Shown in pieces: positions 50,332 to 57,413 of a DNA stretch of 64,000 nucleotides. The stretch is from an uncultured Dehalococcoidia bacterium. Lineage in GTDB: Bacteria > Chloroflexota > Dehalococcoidia > Tepidiformales > Tepidiformaceae. The notes beneath the pieces were generated by a model. That model saw only the letters and a list, made by a program, of their open reading frames with translations. It searched no databases and had not been told where the DNA came from. The DNA is taken from NCBI GenBank assembly GCA_938015525.1, contig CALLPC010000007.1:78351-142350 (forward strand), written 5' to 3'. The number at the start of each line of letters is the position of its first letter. The first letter of the stretch is position 1. The translations under genes were made by a program, and so were the position numbers.

Positions 50332-51699
50332 ATGGGGAGGGCTGCCAGCCGGCTGACGGCCATACTGGGCGGCTGGCTCCTGTTCACCCTGCTGCCGGCC
50401 TGTTCCGGCGAGGCCCGGCAAGTCTCCGTCCCGGCGAGTGCGGAGGCCCGCGCCGAGCGCATCCGGGAAAACGGCCTTGCCACCCTCCGGAGCCGGGTGG
50501 TCGTGACCTTCGATAGGCCGGTGGAACCTGCCGGGACGCGCCTTCCGCTTGCGTCGCACTTCGAGCTGCGAATCGCCCTCGCTGACGGAAGCAGCCGACG
50601 GCAGCTGGTCGCCTCAGCCGAGCGTAGCGGGACGAGCCGGCGTGAGGTGGTCCTGACGGTCGATGCGCTCGTGACCGAGGGGAGCGTCCTCTCCGTCTCC
50701 CGCAGGGCATTCGACTCTCGGGCCGATGGGAACCTCGAGGTCGCCGTTTCCGCTGACCTCAGCCCTCTCGCCGCACTGCTCGCCTCGCAGGCCCTCGTCC
50801 CGGCGGACCCGGCCTTCTTCGACCCGCCCGCGGCGCGTGAGCCGGACCCCGCAGCCGATGACCCGGCGGTGATGCGAGAAGCACTTCGCCGCCACCTGGC
50901 CCTCCGAGGGTCGGATGCCGCGACAAAAGCGGACGCGCTCGCCATGTTCGACGCCATCCCAGGCGGGGTCGTGCCTTCGCCGAAAGTCCGCGCGGCGCTC
51001 GCGGCACTGACGGGGACGTTCGCCGAGCCGGTGCTGGCGGACCTGCTCACGGCACAAAACTGTACGCGAATGCCGGCGGCCAGCATCGATTTTCGGGAGC
51101 CTCCCGGCATGAACCGGCTCCTCGCCCGGGTGACGTATACCGGGACCGGCGCGCGCGTCGTCTCCATCCACCCGTCGTTGCGGGACGAGCGGTTCGAGCT
51201 GCTTATGCCGCTGCTCGTCCACGAGGCGGTTCACTGTGACCAGTTCGACAGCCGGGTCGAAGAGGTTGCCGCCACGGCGTTCGACACGTTCCTCTACCTC
51301 CGCCTGGTGGCCGCCGACCCCACCCTCGCCGCCGAGCAAACGCGACTCGCCCGTGAGCTGCGAATCGATGCCCTCGCCATGATCAACAGCGGCGCCGTCC
51401 TGCCGGAATCGGTCGGCGTGCTTCGCTCGCCGGGCGTGGACGCTGCGCTGCCCGGGACGACCGCGCCGCACCGCTCGTTCGCCGAACTGGTGGCAGCAGC
51501 GTACCCGTCGGTCACGTCGCTGCAATCCCCGGTGGAGCCGCTGGCCGTGGCATACATGGCAGCGCTGGCCGCCGAGGCCGGCGCCGCTCCTGGAGACCCA
51601 TTCGACCTTCGCTACCTGGACGGGGTGCTGGCGCAGGCGTTCGACGCCCCCAGCCTCATCGCAGTCATCCGCGCATTCGGCTTCGTGCCCGCGGAGTGA
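50332..51699 (+). CDS. Lipoprotein with HExxH metalloprotease-like motif
   Basis: A 455-residue secreted protein. The signal peptide ends in a lipobox (LLPAC). The N-terminal 130 residues look beta-rich, with the pattern of a Big-like domain. The C-terminal part has LLVHEAVHCDQF (HExxH near residue 297) and an acidic DSRVEEVAA 6-12 residues later that could supply the third zinc ligand, as in gluzincins. No family is recognised. SD GGGAGGTG is well placed. The HExxH suggests an extracytoplasmic zinc hydrolase, but this motif also occurs by chance. Confidence 0.75.
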   Translation: MGRAASRLTAILGGWLLFTLLPACSGEARQVSVPASAEARAERIRENGLATLRSRVVVTFDRPVEPAGTRLPLASHFELRIALADGSSRRQLVASAERSGTSRREVVLTVDALVTEGSVLSVSRRAFDSRADGNLEVAVSADLSPLAALLASQALVPADPAFFDPPAAREPDPAADDPAVMREALRRHLALRGSDAATKADALAMFDAIPGGVVPSPKVRAALAALTGTFAEPVLADLLTAQNCTRMPAASIDFREPPGMNRLLARVTYTGTGARVVSIHPSLRDERFELLMPLLVHEAVHCDQFDSRVEEVAATAFDTFLYLRLVAADPTLAAEQTRLARELRIDALAMINSGAVLPESVGVLRSPGVDAALPGTTAPHRSFAELVAAAYPSVTSLQSPVEPLAVAYMAALAAEAGAAPGDPFDLRYLDGVLAQAFDAPSLIAVIRAFGFVPAE

Positions 51700-51707
51700 T
51701 GATGGGC

Positions 51708-51738
51708 TTGCCGCGCTAACCGGGACGCGTGCTAGCAT
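51708..51738 (+). promoter_or_regulatory. Weak candidate promoter of the SAM-riboswitch operon
   Basis: TTGCCG at 51708-51713 and TAGCAT at 51733-51738, spaced by 19 bp. Transcription would start a few bases later, before the riboswitch P1 stem. Confidence 0.4.
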
Positions 51739-51761
51739 GTTGGGAAATCCCGCGAACGTGG

Positions 51762-51879
51762 CCGCTCGTATCGAGATGGGGTTGAGGGACCGGCCCGGTG
51801 AAACCCCGGCAACCTGCCCGGCAGGGTAAGGTGCCAAATCCGGCCTCCCGGGGATGCCCTGGGGGAAAGATGAGAGCGA
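51762..51879 (+). ncRNA. SAM-I (S-box) riboswitch
   Basis: The aptamer core is plain to read: TATCGAGA, then GGTTGAGGGAC, GGCCC, GAAACCCCGGCAACC, AAGGTGCCAAATCC and a closing GATGAGAG. P1 pairs CGCTC (51763-51767) with GAGCG (51874-51878). That 3' strand can also pair with CGCTC at 51883-51887, so a competing anti-P1 hairpin exists. SAM-I elements turn off methionine, SAM and sulfur genes when SAM is high. No U-rich terminator is seen before the next gene, so control may be translational or rho-dependent. Confidence 0.93.
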
Positions 51880-51923
51880 CTTCGCTCCGAAACACGGCCC
51901 ACGCGGAACGAGGAGTTGCCGAG

Positions 51924-51959
51924 ATGGTTGAGTTCCTGGGCCGAATGGTCATGCTCTAG
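51924..51959 (+). CDS. Eleven-codon Met-rich leader ORF (putative)
   Basis: ATG 51924 to TAG 51957-51959 encodes MVEFLGRMVML, with three Met of eleven residues. AGGAG (51911-51915) is 8 nt upstream, an ideal SD distance. A hairpin GCCCCT/AGGGGC (51959-51964 and 51972-51977) begins at its stop codon. The layout resembles an attenuation leader peptide that would sense charged Met-tRNA, between a SAM riboswitch and its gene. There is no direct evidence of translation. Confidence 0.45.
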   Translation: MVEFLGRMVML

Positions 51960-52056
51960 CCCCTCACCCGAAGGGGCCTCCCGCATCGACTTCGCCGACC
52001 GAAAGCCCGTGCGGCACCCTGCCCCGCGCGGGTCCAAGTTTCGAGGGAGGAAGAGC

Positions 52057-53301
52057 ATGAGCTATGCCAAAAATCTCCGCTGCCGCGAATGCCATCGCGA
52101 ATATCCGCTCGAAGCGCGCCATGTGTGCGATTTCTGCTTCGGGCCGGTCGAGGTGACGTACGACTACGACGCTATCCGCAAGGCCGTCAGCCGGGAGCGG
52201 ATCGAGCGAGGCCCGGCCTCACTCTGGCGCTACCGCGATTATCTGCCCTGCGATGCCGCCTCGGCGATTGACATCGGCGCCGGTTTCACGCCCCTCATCC
52301 GGGCAAAGAACCTCGGCAAGGCTCTGGGACTGAACAACCTCTACATCAAAAACGATACGGTGAACCCGACCTGGTCGTTCAAGGACCGCGTGGTGGCCGT
52401 CGCGAGCAGCCGGGCGCGGGAGCTCGGCTACGACAAGCTCGCCTGCGCGAGCACGGGCAACCTCGCGAACAGCGTCAGCGCCCACGCCGCAGCCGCCGGG
52501 ATGGAGGCCGTCGTCTTCATCCCGCATGACCTCGAACTCGGCAAAGTGCTCGGCTCCAGCATCTACGGGCCGACGCTGGTGAAGGTGCGCGGCAATTATG
52601 ACGCGGTGAACCGGCTGTGCGCCGAGCTGGCTGGCGCCTATAACTGGGCATTCGTCAACGTGAACGTACGCCCCTACTACTCCGAAGGTTCGAAGACGCT
52701 CGGATTCGAGGTGGCGGAACAGCTCGGCTGGCGGGCACCGGACCATTGCGTAGTGCCGATCGCCTCCGGCTCGCTCTTCGTGAAGATCCGGAAGGGGCTG
52801 CAGGAATTGTGGAAGACGGGTCTCATCGATGAGCCGAAGACACGGATGAGCGGGGCGCAGGCCTCCGGCTGCTCGCCCGTGGCAACGGCCTGGCAGGAGG
52901 GGACGATGAATTTCCGGCCCCAGCGCCCGAACACCATCGCGAAGTCCCTAGCCATCGGCAACCCGGCCGATGGCTACTACAGCCTCGTCCAGCTGAAGGA
53001 AACCGGCGGCGCCTGCGGGAGCGTGACCGATGAAGAGATCGTCGCGGGGATGAAACTGCTCGCCGAAACGGAGGGGATCTTCGCGGAGACGGCGGGCGGC
53101 GTGACGGTCGCTTCGCTGAAGCAGCTCGCCGAGCAGGGGCGAATCGACCCCGACGAGCTCACGGTGGCGTTCATCACCGGGGCCGGCTTCAAGACGGTGG
53201 AGGCCGTCGCCGAGGCGCTCAACCCGCCGCTTGAGATCGAGCCAACCATCGAGAGCTTCGAAGCGGCATACAATGCCCGCGTGGCGCAAGGAGTCGCGTG
53301 A
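52057..53301 (+). CDS. thrC: Threonine synthase-like PLP enzyme under a SAM riboswitch
   Basis: A 414-residue fold-type II PLP enzyme. The N-terminal zinc-ribbon-like part is CRECHREYPLEARHVCDFCFG. The PLP Lys is at residue 109 in PTWSFKDRV. Other marks are STGNLANSVSAHAAAAGM (phosphate-binding and substrate loop) and the C-terminal ITGAGFKT. By family it makes threonine from O-phosphohomoserine. The SAM riboswitch, NIL domain and sulfur-carrier neighbours suggest homocysteine synthesis from the same substrate instead, or in addition. SD GGGAGGA precedes the ATG. Confidence 0.85.
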   Translation: MSYAKNLRCRECHREYPLEARHVCDFCFGPVEVTYDYDAIRKAVSRERIERGPASLWRYRDYLPCDAASAIDIGAGFTPLIRAKNLGKALGLNNLYIKNDTVNPTWSFKDRVVAVASSRARELGYDKLACASTGNLANSVSAHAAAAGMEAVVFIPHDLELGKVLGSSIYGPTLVKVRGNYDAVNRLCAELAGAYNWAFVNVNVRPYYSEGSKTLGFEVAEQLGWRAPDHCVVPIASGSLFVKIRKGLQELWKTGLIDEPKTRMSGAQASGCSPVATAWQEGTMNFRPQRPNTIAKSLAIGNPADGYYSLVQLKETGGACGSVTDEEIVAGMKLLAETEGIFAETAGGVTVASLKQLAEQGRIDPDELTVAFITGAGFKTVEAVAEALNPPLEIEPTIESFEAAYNARVAQGVA

Positions 53302-53543
53302 TGGCCGTCAAGCGCGTCCGCTTCACGTTTCCCGAGAACCTGATCCGCGAACCGATCATCTACCGGCTCGGACACGAGTTCCAGGTCATCACGAACGTCC
53401 GCATGGCAGACGTCGACGAAAAAACCGGCTGGGTCGTGCTCGAACTGGAGGGCGACCCGCAGGAGATCGAGCGCAGCCTCGCCTGGGCCCAGGAGCGAGG
53501 CGTCCGGGTCGACCCGGTTACCGGCGATATCGTCGAAGGTTGA
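53301..53543 (+). CDS. Stand-alone NIL-domain protein
   Basis: An 80-residue protein made of one NIL (ferredoxin-like) domain: VRFTFPENLIREPIIYRLG, then FQVITNVRMADVDEKTGWVVLELEG and a closing helix EEI-type (PQEIERSLAWAQERGV). NIL is found at the C-terminus of the methionine ABC ATPase MetN, where it binds Met, and in the anaerobic homocysteine-forming proteins. The ATG overlaps the stop of the thrC-like gene, so they are translationally coupled. It may give Met feedback or help sulfur transfer. Confidence 0.85.
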   Translation: MAVKRVRFTFPENLIREPIIYRLGHEFQVITNVRMADVDEKTGWVVLELEGDPQEIERSLAWAQERGVRVDPVTGDIVEG

Positions 53544-53599
53544 ATTCGGCCCTTCTGCACCGCATCACCACCAATTCCGCAGAGGAAGGAATTGCCCAC

Positions 53600-53878
53600 G
53601 TGCCTGTAAATGTCCGCATTCCGCAGCCGCTCCGCCCCCTTACCGGCAACCAGTCGACGGTTACAGCCGACGGAGCCACCCTCGAAGCGCTCGTCGCCAA
53701 CCTCGAATCTGCCTACCCGGGAATCCGGGAGCGGATGGTCGACGAGGCCGGCCAGCTCCGCCGCTTCGTCAATATTTATGTCAATGGCGATGACGTCCGG
53801 TTCCTCGCCGGAATGCAAACGCCGCTCAAGGATGGTGATGAAGTGAGCATCGTCCCGGCGGTTGCAGGCGGCGCCTGA
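53600..53878 (+). CDS. Ubiquitin-like sulfur carrier protein (MoaD/ThiS/CysO type) ending GGA
   Basis: A 92-residue beta-grasp protein starting at GTG 53600, with SD GGAAGGA. Typical parts are VTADGATLEALVANLESAYPG, RFVNIYVNGDDVRFL, and LKDGDEVSIVPAVAGGA. The end VAGGA differs from the usual GG by one Ala. The same extra Ala is known in Wolinella HcyS-Ala, where a JAMM protease (HcyD) removes it before adenylation and thiocarboxylate formation. The body is closest by eye to Mycobacterium CysO. It is the third gene of the SAM-riboswitch operon. Confidence 0.88.
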   Translation: MPVNVRIPQPLRPLTGNQSTVTADGATLEALVANLESAYPGIRERMVDEAGQLRRFVNIYVNGDDVRFLAGMQTPLKDGDEVSIVPAVAGGA

Positions 53879-53892
53879 AGACAGGACGGCGC

Positions 53893-56343
53893 TCAGGCAT
53901 TTCTGACGGCTTCCTCGAGCCGCTCCGTGGCCTCCTGATAGGAGGTGCCGGGGTCGAACCGGATCGGCTCGCCGATGCTGACACGCACGCGCGCCCGGGG
54001 GTGAGGAAGCCACTTGCCTTCATAGAATCCGGGGCGAAGCACGTCGATGCGCATCGGGAGCACCGGCACGCCGGTTTCGACGGCCAGCAGGCCGGTGCCG
54101 GATTTGAACGGCTGCATCGGGCCGATGACCGTGAGCTTGCCCTCGGGAAAGATGAGGACGTTCCAGCCCTCGCCGAGCATCTTTGCGACGTACTCGAGGC
54201 TCTCGCGGACGCCGGAGCCCTCTTTCGCGAACGGGAACGCGTTGCCGAGCAGGCTCGCGAAGAAGCCGCGCAGGCGGTTGCCGAAAATGTCGCTCGCCGC
54301 TGCGGCGATGGCCACCCGCCGACGAAACCCCGGCGGCATGCTGCGGAGCAGCATCGCCTGGTCCAGGTGCATGTTGTGGTTCGAGACGATGAGGCAGGGC
54401 TGCTGGACCGTGGCGAACCGCTCCCGGCCCCGCACCTCGACGCTGTAGCCGATGCGCAGGAGCGGGAAGACGAACCAGGAAAGCAGGGCGTGCCGGAGCC
54501 ATTGGACCGTGCGCCAGCGCGGCCAGGTGGGGAATTTGCGAATCCGTACCTTCCGTTCGCCTTTGGCTACCATGCGCCGAAGCTCACCGATGGTAGTCTG
54601 CGGACCGACCTCGGCATCGTCCACGTAGACGCCGATATCATCTTCGATGGCCGACAGGAGTTCGACCCGCGCCAGGGAATCGAGTCCGAGGTCAGGGCCG
54701 AGATTCGTCTCGTCGGTGAGGGGAGACCCGGGCCGGGCGATGGCGGCGATGATGCGCAGCAGCGGGTCTCCAGTTTCGATGGTCTGGACTGAAGGTGCGG
54801 GCCGCTGGTCGCGCAGCCATGCCTCCACTAGCGGCCGGCGCACCTTCAGCGTGTGGGTCCGCGGGAAGTCGGACTCCGGCCAGGTGCTCCAGGCGAGGAC
54901 CTGCTGGCGCGCATCGAGCAGGCGATTGGCGAGGCGGACCGCTTGTGCGGCGGAACCGGGCTCCGATTCGGCGATGACCGCGTGGAGGATGACCTGCCCG
55001 CCCTGGGCCATACCGAGTACCACGGCATCGGTCACTCCCGGCTGGCGGCGCAGCACGGCCTCGATATCCTCCGGGTAGACGTTCTGACCGTCGGCGAGGA
55101 CGATGAGGTCCTTTTTCCGCCCCTTGAGATAGAGGTAACCGTCCTGCAGGTAGCCGAGGTCCCCAGTGCGATACCAGCCGTCGACGAACGATGCAGCGGT
55201 CGCCTCGGGTGCTTCCCAGTAGCCGGCGAAGACATTCTCACCCCGGGTCAGGACCTCGCCGTCATCGGCGATGCGAACCTGCTGGCCGGGGAGCGGACGG
55301 CCGACGCTTCCCACACGTCGGTCCTCCCGCGGGTTGATGGTCACGATGGGAGCGCACTCGGTGGTGCCGTAGCCCTCGACGACCGCGATGCCCATCGCCT
55401 CCCACTTCAGCTGCACCTCGGGGTCGATCGCCGCACCGCCGCTCGCGACGAAGTCGAGCGCGCCGCCAAACCGGGAAAGCACCGGGCGAAAAAGCAGCCG
55501 CCGGGCGGGGGCAGGCAGGGGCTGCCCGAGGGTGCGGAGCAGGCGAAGCAGGCCGAGGCGGTGCCTCGCGGCGGCCTCCCGCTCGATGCCAGCCATGAAG
55601 AGGCTGAGCACCTGCGGCACCCCGATGATGACCGTCGGCTTCCATTCCTGCATGGTCCGGCTGAGCGAGGCGGGCTGGCGGCTCGTCGGGTAGCAGACTG
55701 CAGCCCCGGCGGCGATTGCCGCGAAGCAGCCGGCCGTCTGCTCGAACATGTGGCTGAGCGGCAGGAGCGAAAGCATCCGGGTCCTGGGCCCGATGTCGAT
55801 GACTGCGAGGCCGGCTTCCACGTTCGCGACGATGTTCCGGTGGGTCAGCATGACGCCCTTCGGGTCGCCGGTGGTGCCAGAGGTGAAGATGACCTCAGCG
55901 AGGTCTCCCCCTGCGAGCGGCGGCCCATCGAAGTGGCCGTCGAGGGGCGGCCGGGCATCCTCCAGCACGATGACTGGCACTTCGAGCCCGGCGAGCGCCT
56001 CGGCCTGCGTGCGGCCGGCTACTGCGATTTTCGGCCGGACGCGCTCTAGTACCCGGGCAGCAAACTCCGGGGAGCTGCGCACGTCGAGCGGGACCAGGAC
56101 ACCGCCCGCGATGAACGTGCCGAACATGGCAGCGACCCATTCGGGCTGGTTCGGCGCCCAGGCGATGACGCGGTCGCCCTTCTCGATGCCCCGCTCGGCG
56201 AGCATCCGGGCCCACGCGTGAGCGCGGCGGGCGAGGTCCGCGTAGGTGTAGCGGGTCGTTCGGACACCGAGCCGCATCGCCAGCGCGAGACGGTCCGCGT
56301 GGCGCTCAGCCGAGCGTTCGAGCAGCTCGACGAGCGTGTTCAT
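53893..56343 (-). CDS. Acyl-AMP ligase / acyl carrier / acyltransferase fusion
   Basis: An 816-residue three-part protein. Residues 1-500 are an ANL ligase with the P-loop IFTSGTTGDPKG and EGYGTTECAP, YRTGDLGY and GRKKDLIVLADGQNVYPEDIE motifs. Residues about 525-600 are an acyl carrier domain with the phosphopantetheine Ser (LGLDSLARVE, near 556). Residues 620-816 are a PlsC-type acyltransferase, with SNHNMHLDQAML (H-x4-D near 656) and FPEGKLT near 731. It could load a fatty acid on its own ACP and pass it to a lysolipid, like Aas, which lacks an internal ACP. ATGA overlap with the MBL gene. Confidence 0.88.
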   Translation of the reverse strand: MNTLVELLERSAERHADRLALAMRLGVRTTRYTYADLARRAHAWARMLAERGIEKGDRVIAWAPNQPEWVAAMFGTFIAGGVLVPLDVRSSPEFAARVLERVRPKIAVAGRTQAEALAGLEVPVIVLEDARPPLDGHFDGPPLAGGDLAEVIFTSGTTGDPKGVMLTHRNIVANVEAGLAVIDIGPRTRMLSLLPLSHMFEQTAGCFAAIAAGAAVCYPTSRQPASLSRTMQEWKPTVIIGVPQVLSLFMAGIEREAAARHRLGLLRLLRTLGQPLPAPARRLLFRPVLSRFGGALDFVASGGAAIDPEVQLKWEAMGIAVVEGYGTTECAPIVTINPREDRRVGSVGRPLPGQQVRIADDGEVLTRGENVFAGYWEAPEATAASFVDGWYRTGDLGYLQDGYLYLKGRKKDLIVLADGQNVYPEDIEAVLRRQPGVTDAVVLGMAQGGQVILHAVIAESEPGSAAQAVRLANRLLDARQQVLAWSTWPESDFPRTHTLKVRRPLVEAWLRDQRPAPSVQTIETGDPLLRIIAAIARPGSPLTDETNLGPDLGLDSLARVELLSAIEDDIGVYVDDAEVGPQTTIGELRRMVAKGERKVRIRKFPTWPRWRTVQWLRHALLSWFVFPLLRIGYSVEVRGRERFATVQQPCLIVSNHNMHLDQAMLLRSMPPGFRRRVAIAAAASDIFGNRLRGFFASLLGNAFPFAKEGSGVRESLEYVAKMLGEGWNVLIFPEGKLTVIGPMQPFKSGTGLLAVETGVPVLPMRIDVLRPGFYEGKWLPHPRARVRVSIGEPIRFDPGTSYQEATERLEEAVRNA

Positions 56344-57110
56344 GCGGGCAGGGCGCGGGCGAACTCACGCACGCGAAGGTCGGCGTCACGGACGATTGGG
56401 CGGAAGTGGCTGAAGCAGAGGGTGTCGAAATCGAGCAGGGCGAGCCGGCGGATGGAGGCTGCGGCCTGGGCCATATCCTGCGTGAAGAGCCGGTGAGGCA
56501 GCATCAGCCGCCCGAACCGGTACTGCATCGCATCGCCGACGATGAGCACGCCGCGCTCCTCGAAATGCAGCGCGATGGACCCGGGCGTGTGTCCCGGGAC
56601 GTGAACGATGCGCATGCCGCCGAGTGCCGGGAACTCGTCGCCGTCCCGCAGGTAAACGTCGATTCGCGCCCGGCCAGGGTCGACCCACTGGAGATACGGC
56701 TCGCAGATGCGCGCGAGAAGCGGGTGGGTGAACGGGTTCGGCAGCGGCTCGTCGCTGTCGATGTGGTGGGCTTCGGCGAGGTGGATGCCCGCCCGGGCTG
56801 GCACCCGCCGCTGGAGTTCGGGGAGACCACCGACGTGGTCGAGATGACCGTGGGTGATGATGATGTCGGTGACGTCGTCCGGCGAGCGGCCGAGGTCCCG
56901 GATCGCCTCGAGAATGCGCGCGCCCGAGCCGGGCGCTCCAGTATCGATAACCGTGATCCGCTCTTCGACGGCGAGGTAGGCGCGGGAGGCCCGGGTTCGG
57001 ACCTGGTAGAGCCCCGGCGCGACTTCCACGCAGGGACGAAGGGGTTCCGGGCGCAGCTCCTGCCACCGCTCGTGCCAGGCGTTGCGGCGTATCTCTGGCG
57101 GTCGGTCCAT
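56340..57110 (-). CDS. MBL-fold metallo-hydrolase
   Basis: A 256-residue metallo-beta-lactamase-fold protein. The metal motif THGHLDHVGG (HxHxDH), VPGHTPGS, LIVGDAMQ and the late SHF(RP) His complete the di-zinc site. The group includes glyoxalase II-like thioesterases and lactonases. It is the first gene of a two-gene operon with the ligase/ACP/acyltransferase fusion (4-bp overlap), so a role in cleaving an acyl thioester is possible. Confidence 0.88.
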   Translation of the reverse strand: MDRPPEIRRNAWHERWQELRPEPLRPCVEVAPGLYQVRTRASRAYLAVEERITVIDTGAPGSGARILEAIRDLGRSPDDVTDIIITHGHLDHVGGLPELQRRVPARAGIHLAEAHHIDSDEPLPNPFTHPLLARICEPYLQWVDPGRARIDVYLRDGDEFPALGGMRIVHVPGHTPGSIALHFEERGVLIVGDAMQYRFGRLMLPHRLFTQDMAQAAASIRRLALLDFDTLCFSHFRPIVRDADLRVREFARALPA

Positions 57111-57141
57111 CGCGAAGGTCAGGATACCAGCAAAGGAGGGC

Positions 57142-57219
57142 GGTGCGGTGGCCGGCCGGAGGGCAGATGGAAGCAGAGCAGTAGGAGAAGGGACAGAACC
57201 GAAAGCCGGCCACCGCACC
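57142..57219. repeat. Perfect 15-bp inverted repeat with a 48-nt purine-rich loop
   Basis: GGTGCGGTGGCCGGC at 57142-57156 has its exact reverse complement at 57205-57219. The loop on the plus strand is rich in GGA/GAA units. It sits between the divergent MBL and acyl-CoA dehydrogenase genes. If transcribed it forms a stable long hairpin; as DNA it offers two far-set operator sites. Confidence 0.75.
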
Positions 57220-57335
57220 CGGGTGGGACAATGTGAAGAGTATCACGAGCGGACCTGCTCGGGAAGGCCGCAAGCCATCGAAGTTTCCGCGGGCCGCCAT
57301 CGAGCGCGCGCTCACTAAACCCGAACGGAATTCGC

Positions 57336-57364
57336 TTGCAGGCCGGGGACCCTTCCCCCACAAT
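57336..57364 (+). promoter_or_regulatory. Candidate promoter of the acyl-CoA dehydrogenase
   Basis: TTGCAG at 57336-57341 and CACAAT at 57359-57364, with a 17-bp spacer, 50 bp before the ATG at 57414. Confidence 0.5.
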
Positions 57365-57413
57365 CGGGACACACGGCACGAGCCGCACGACTCGACAGCA
57401 CGAAGGAATCCGC

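Noticed and set aside
53298..53300. GTG 53298 as start of the NIL protein
   Set aside because: ATG 53301 overlaps the upstream stop as TGATG, a common coupling arrangement, and fits the NIL domain start.
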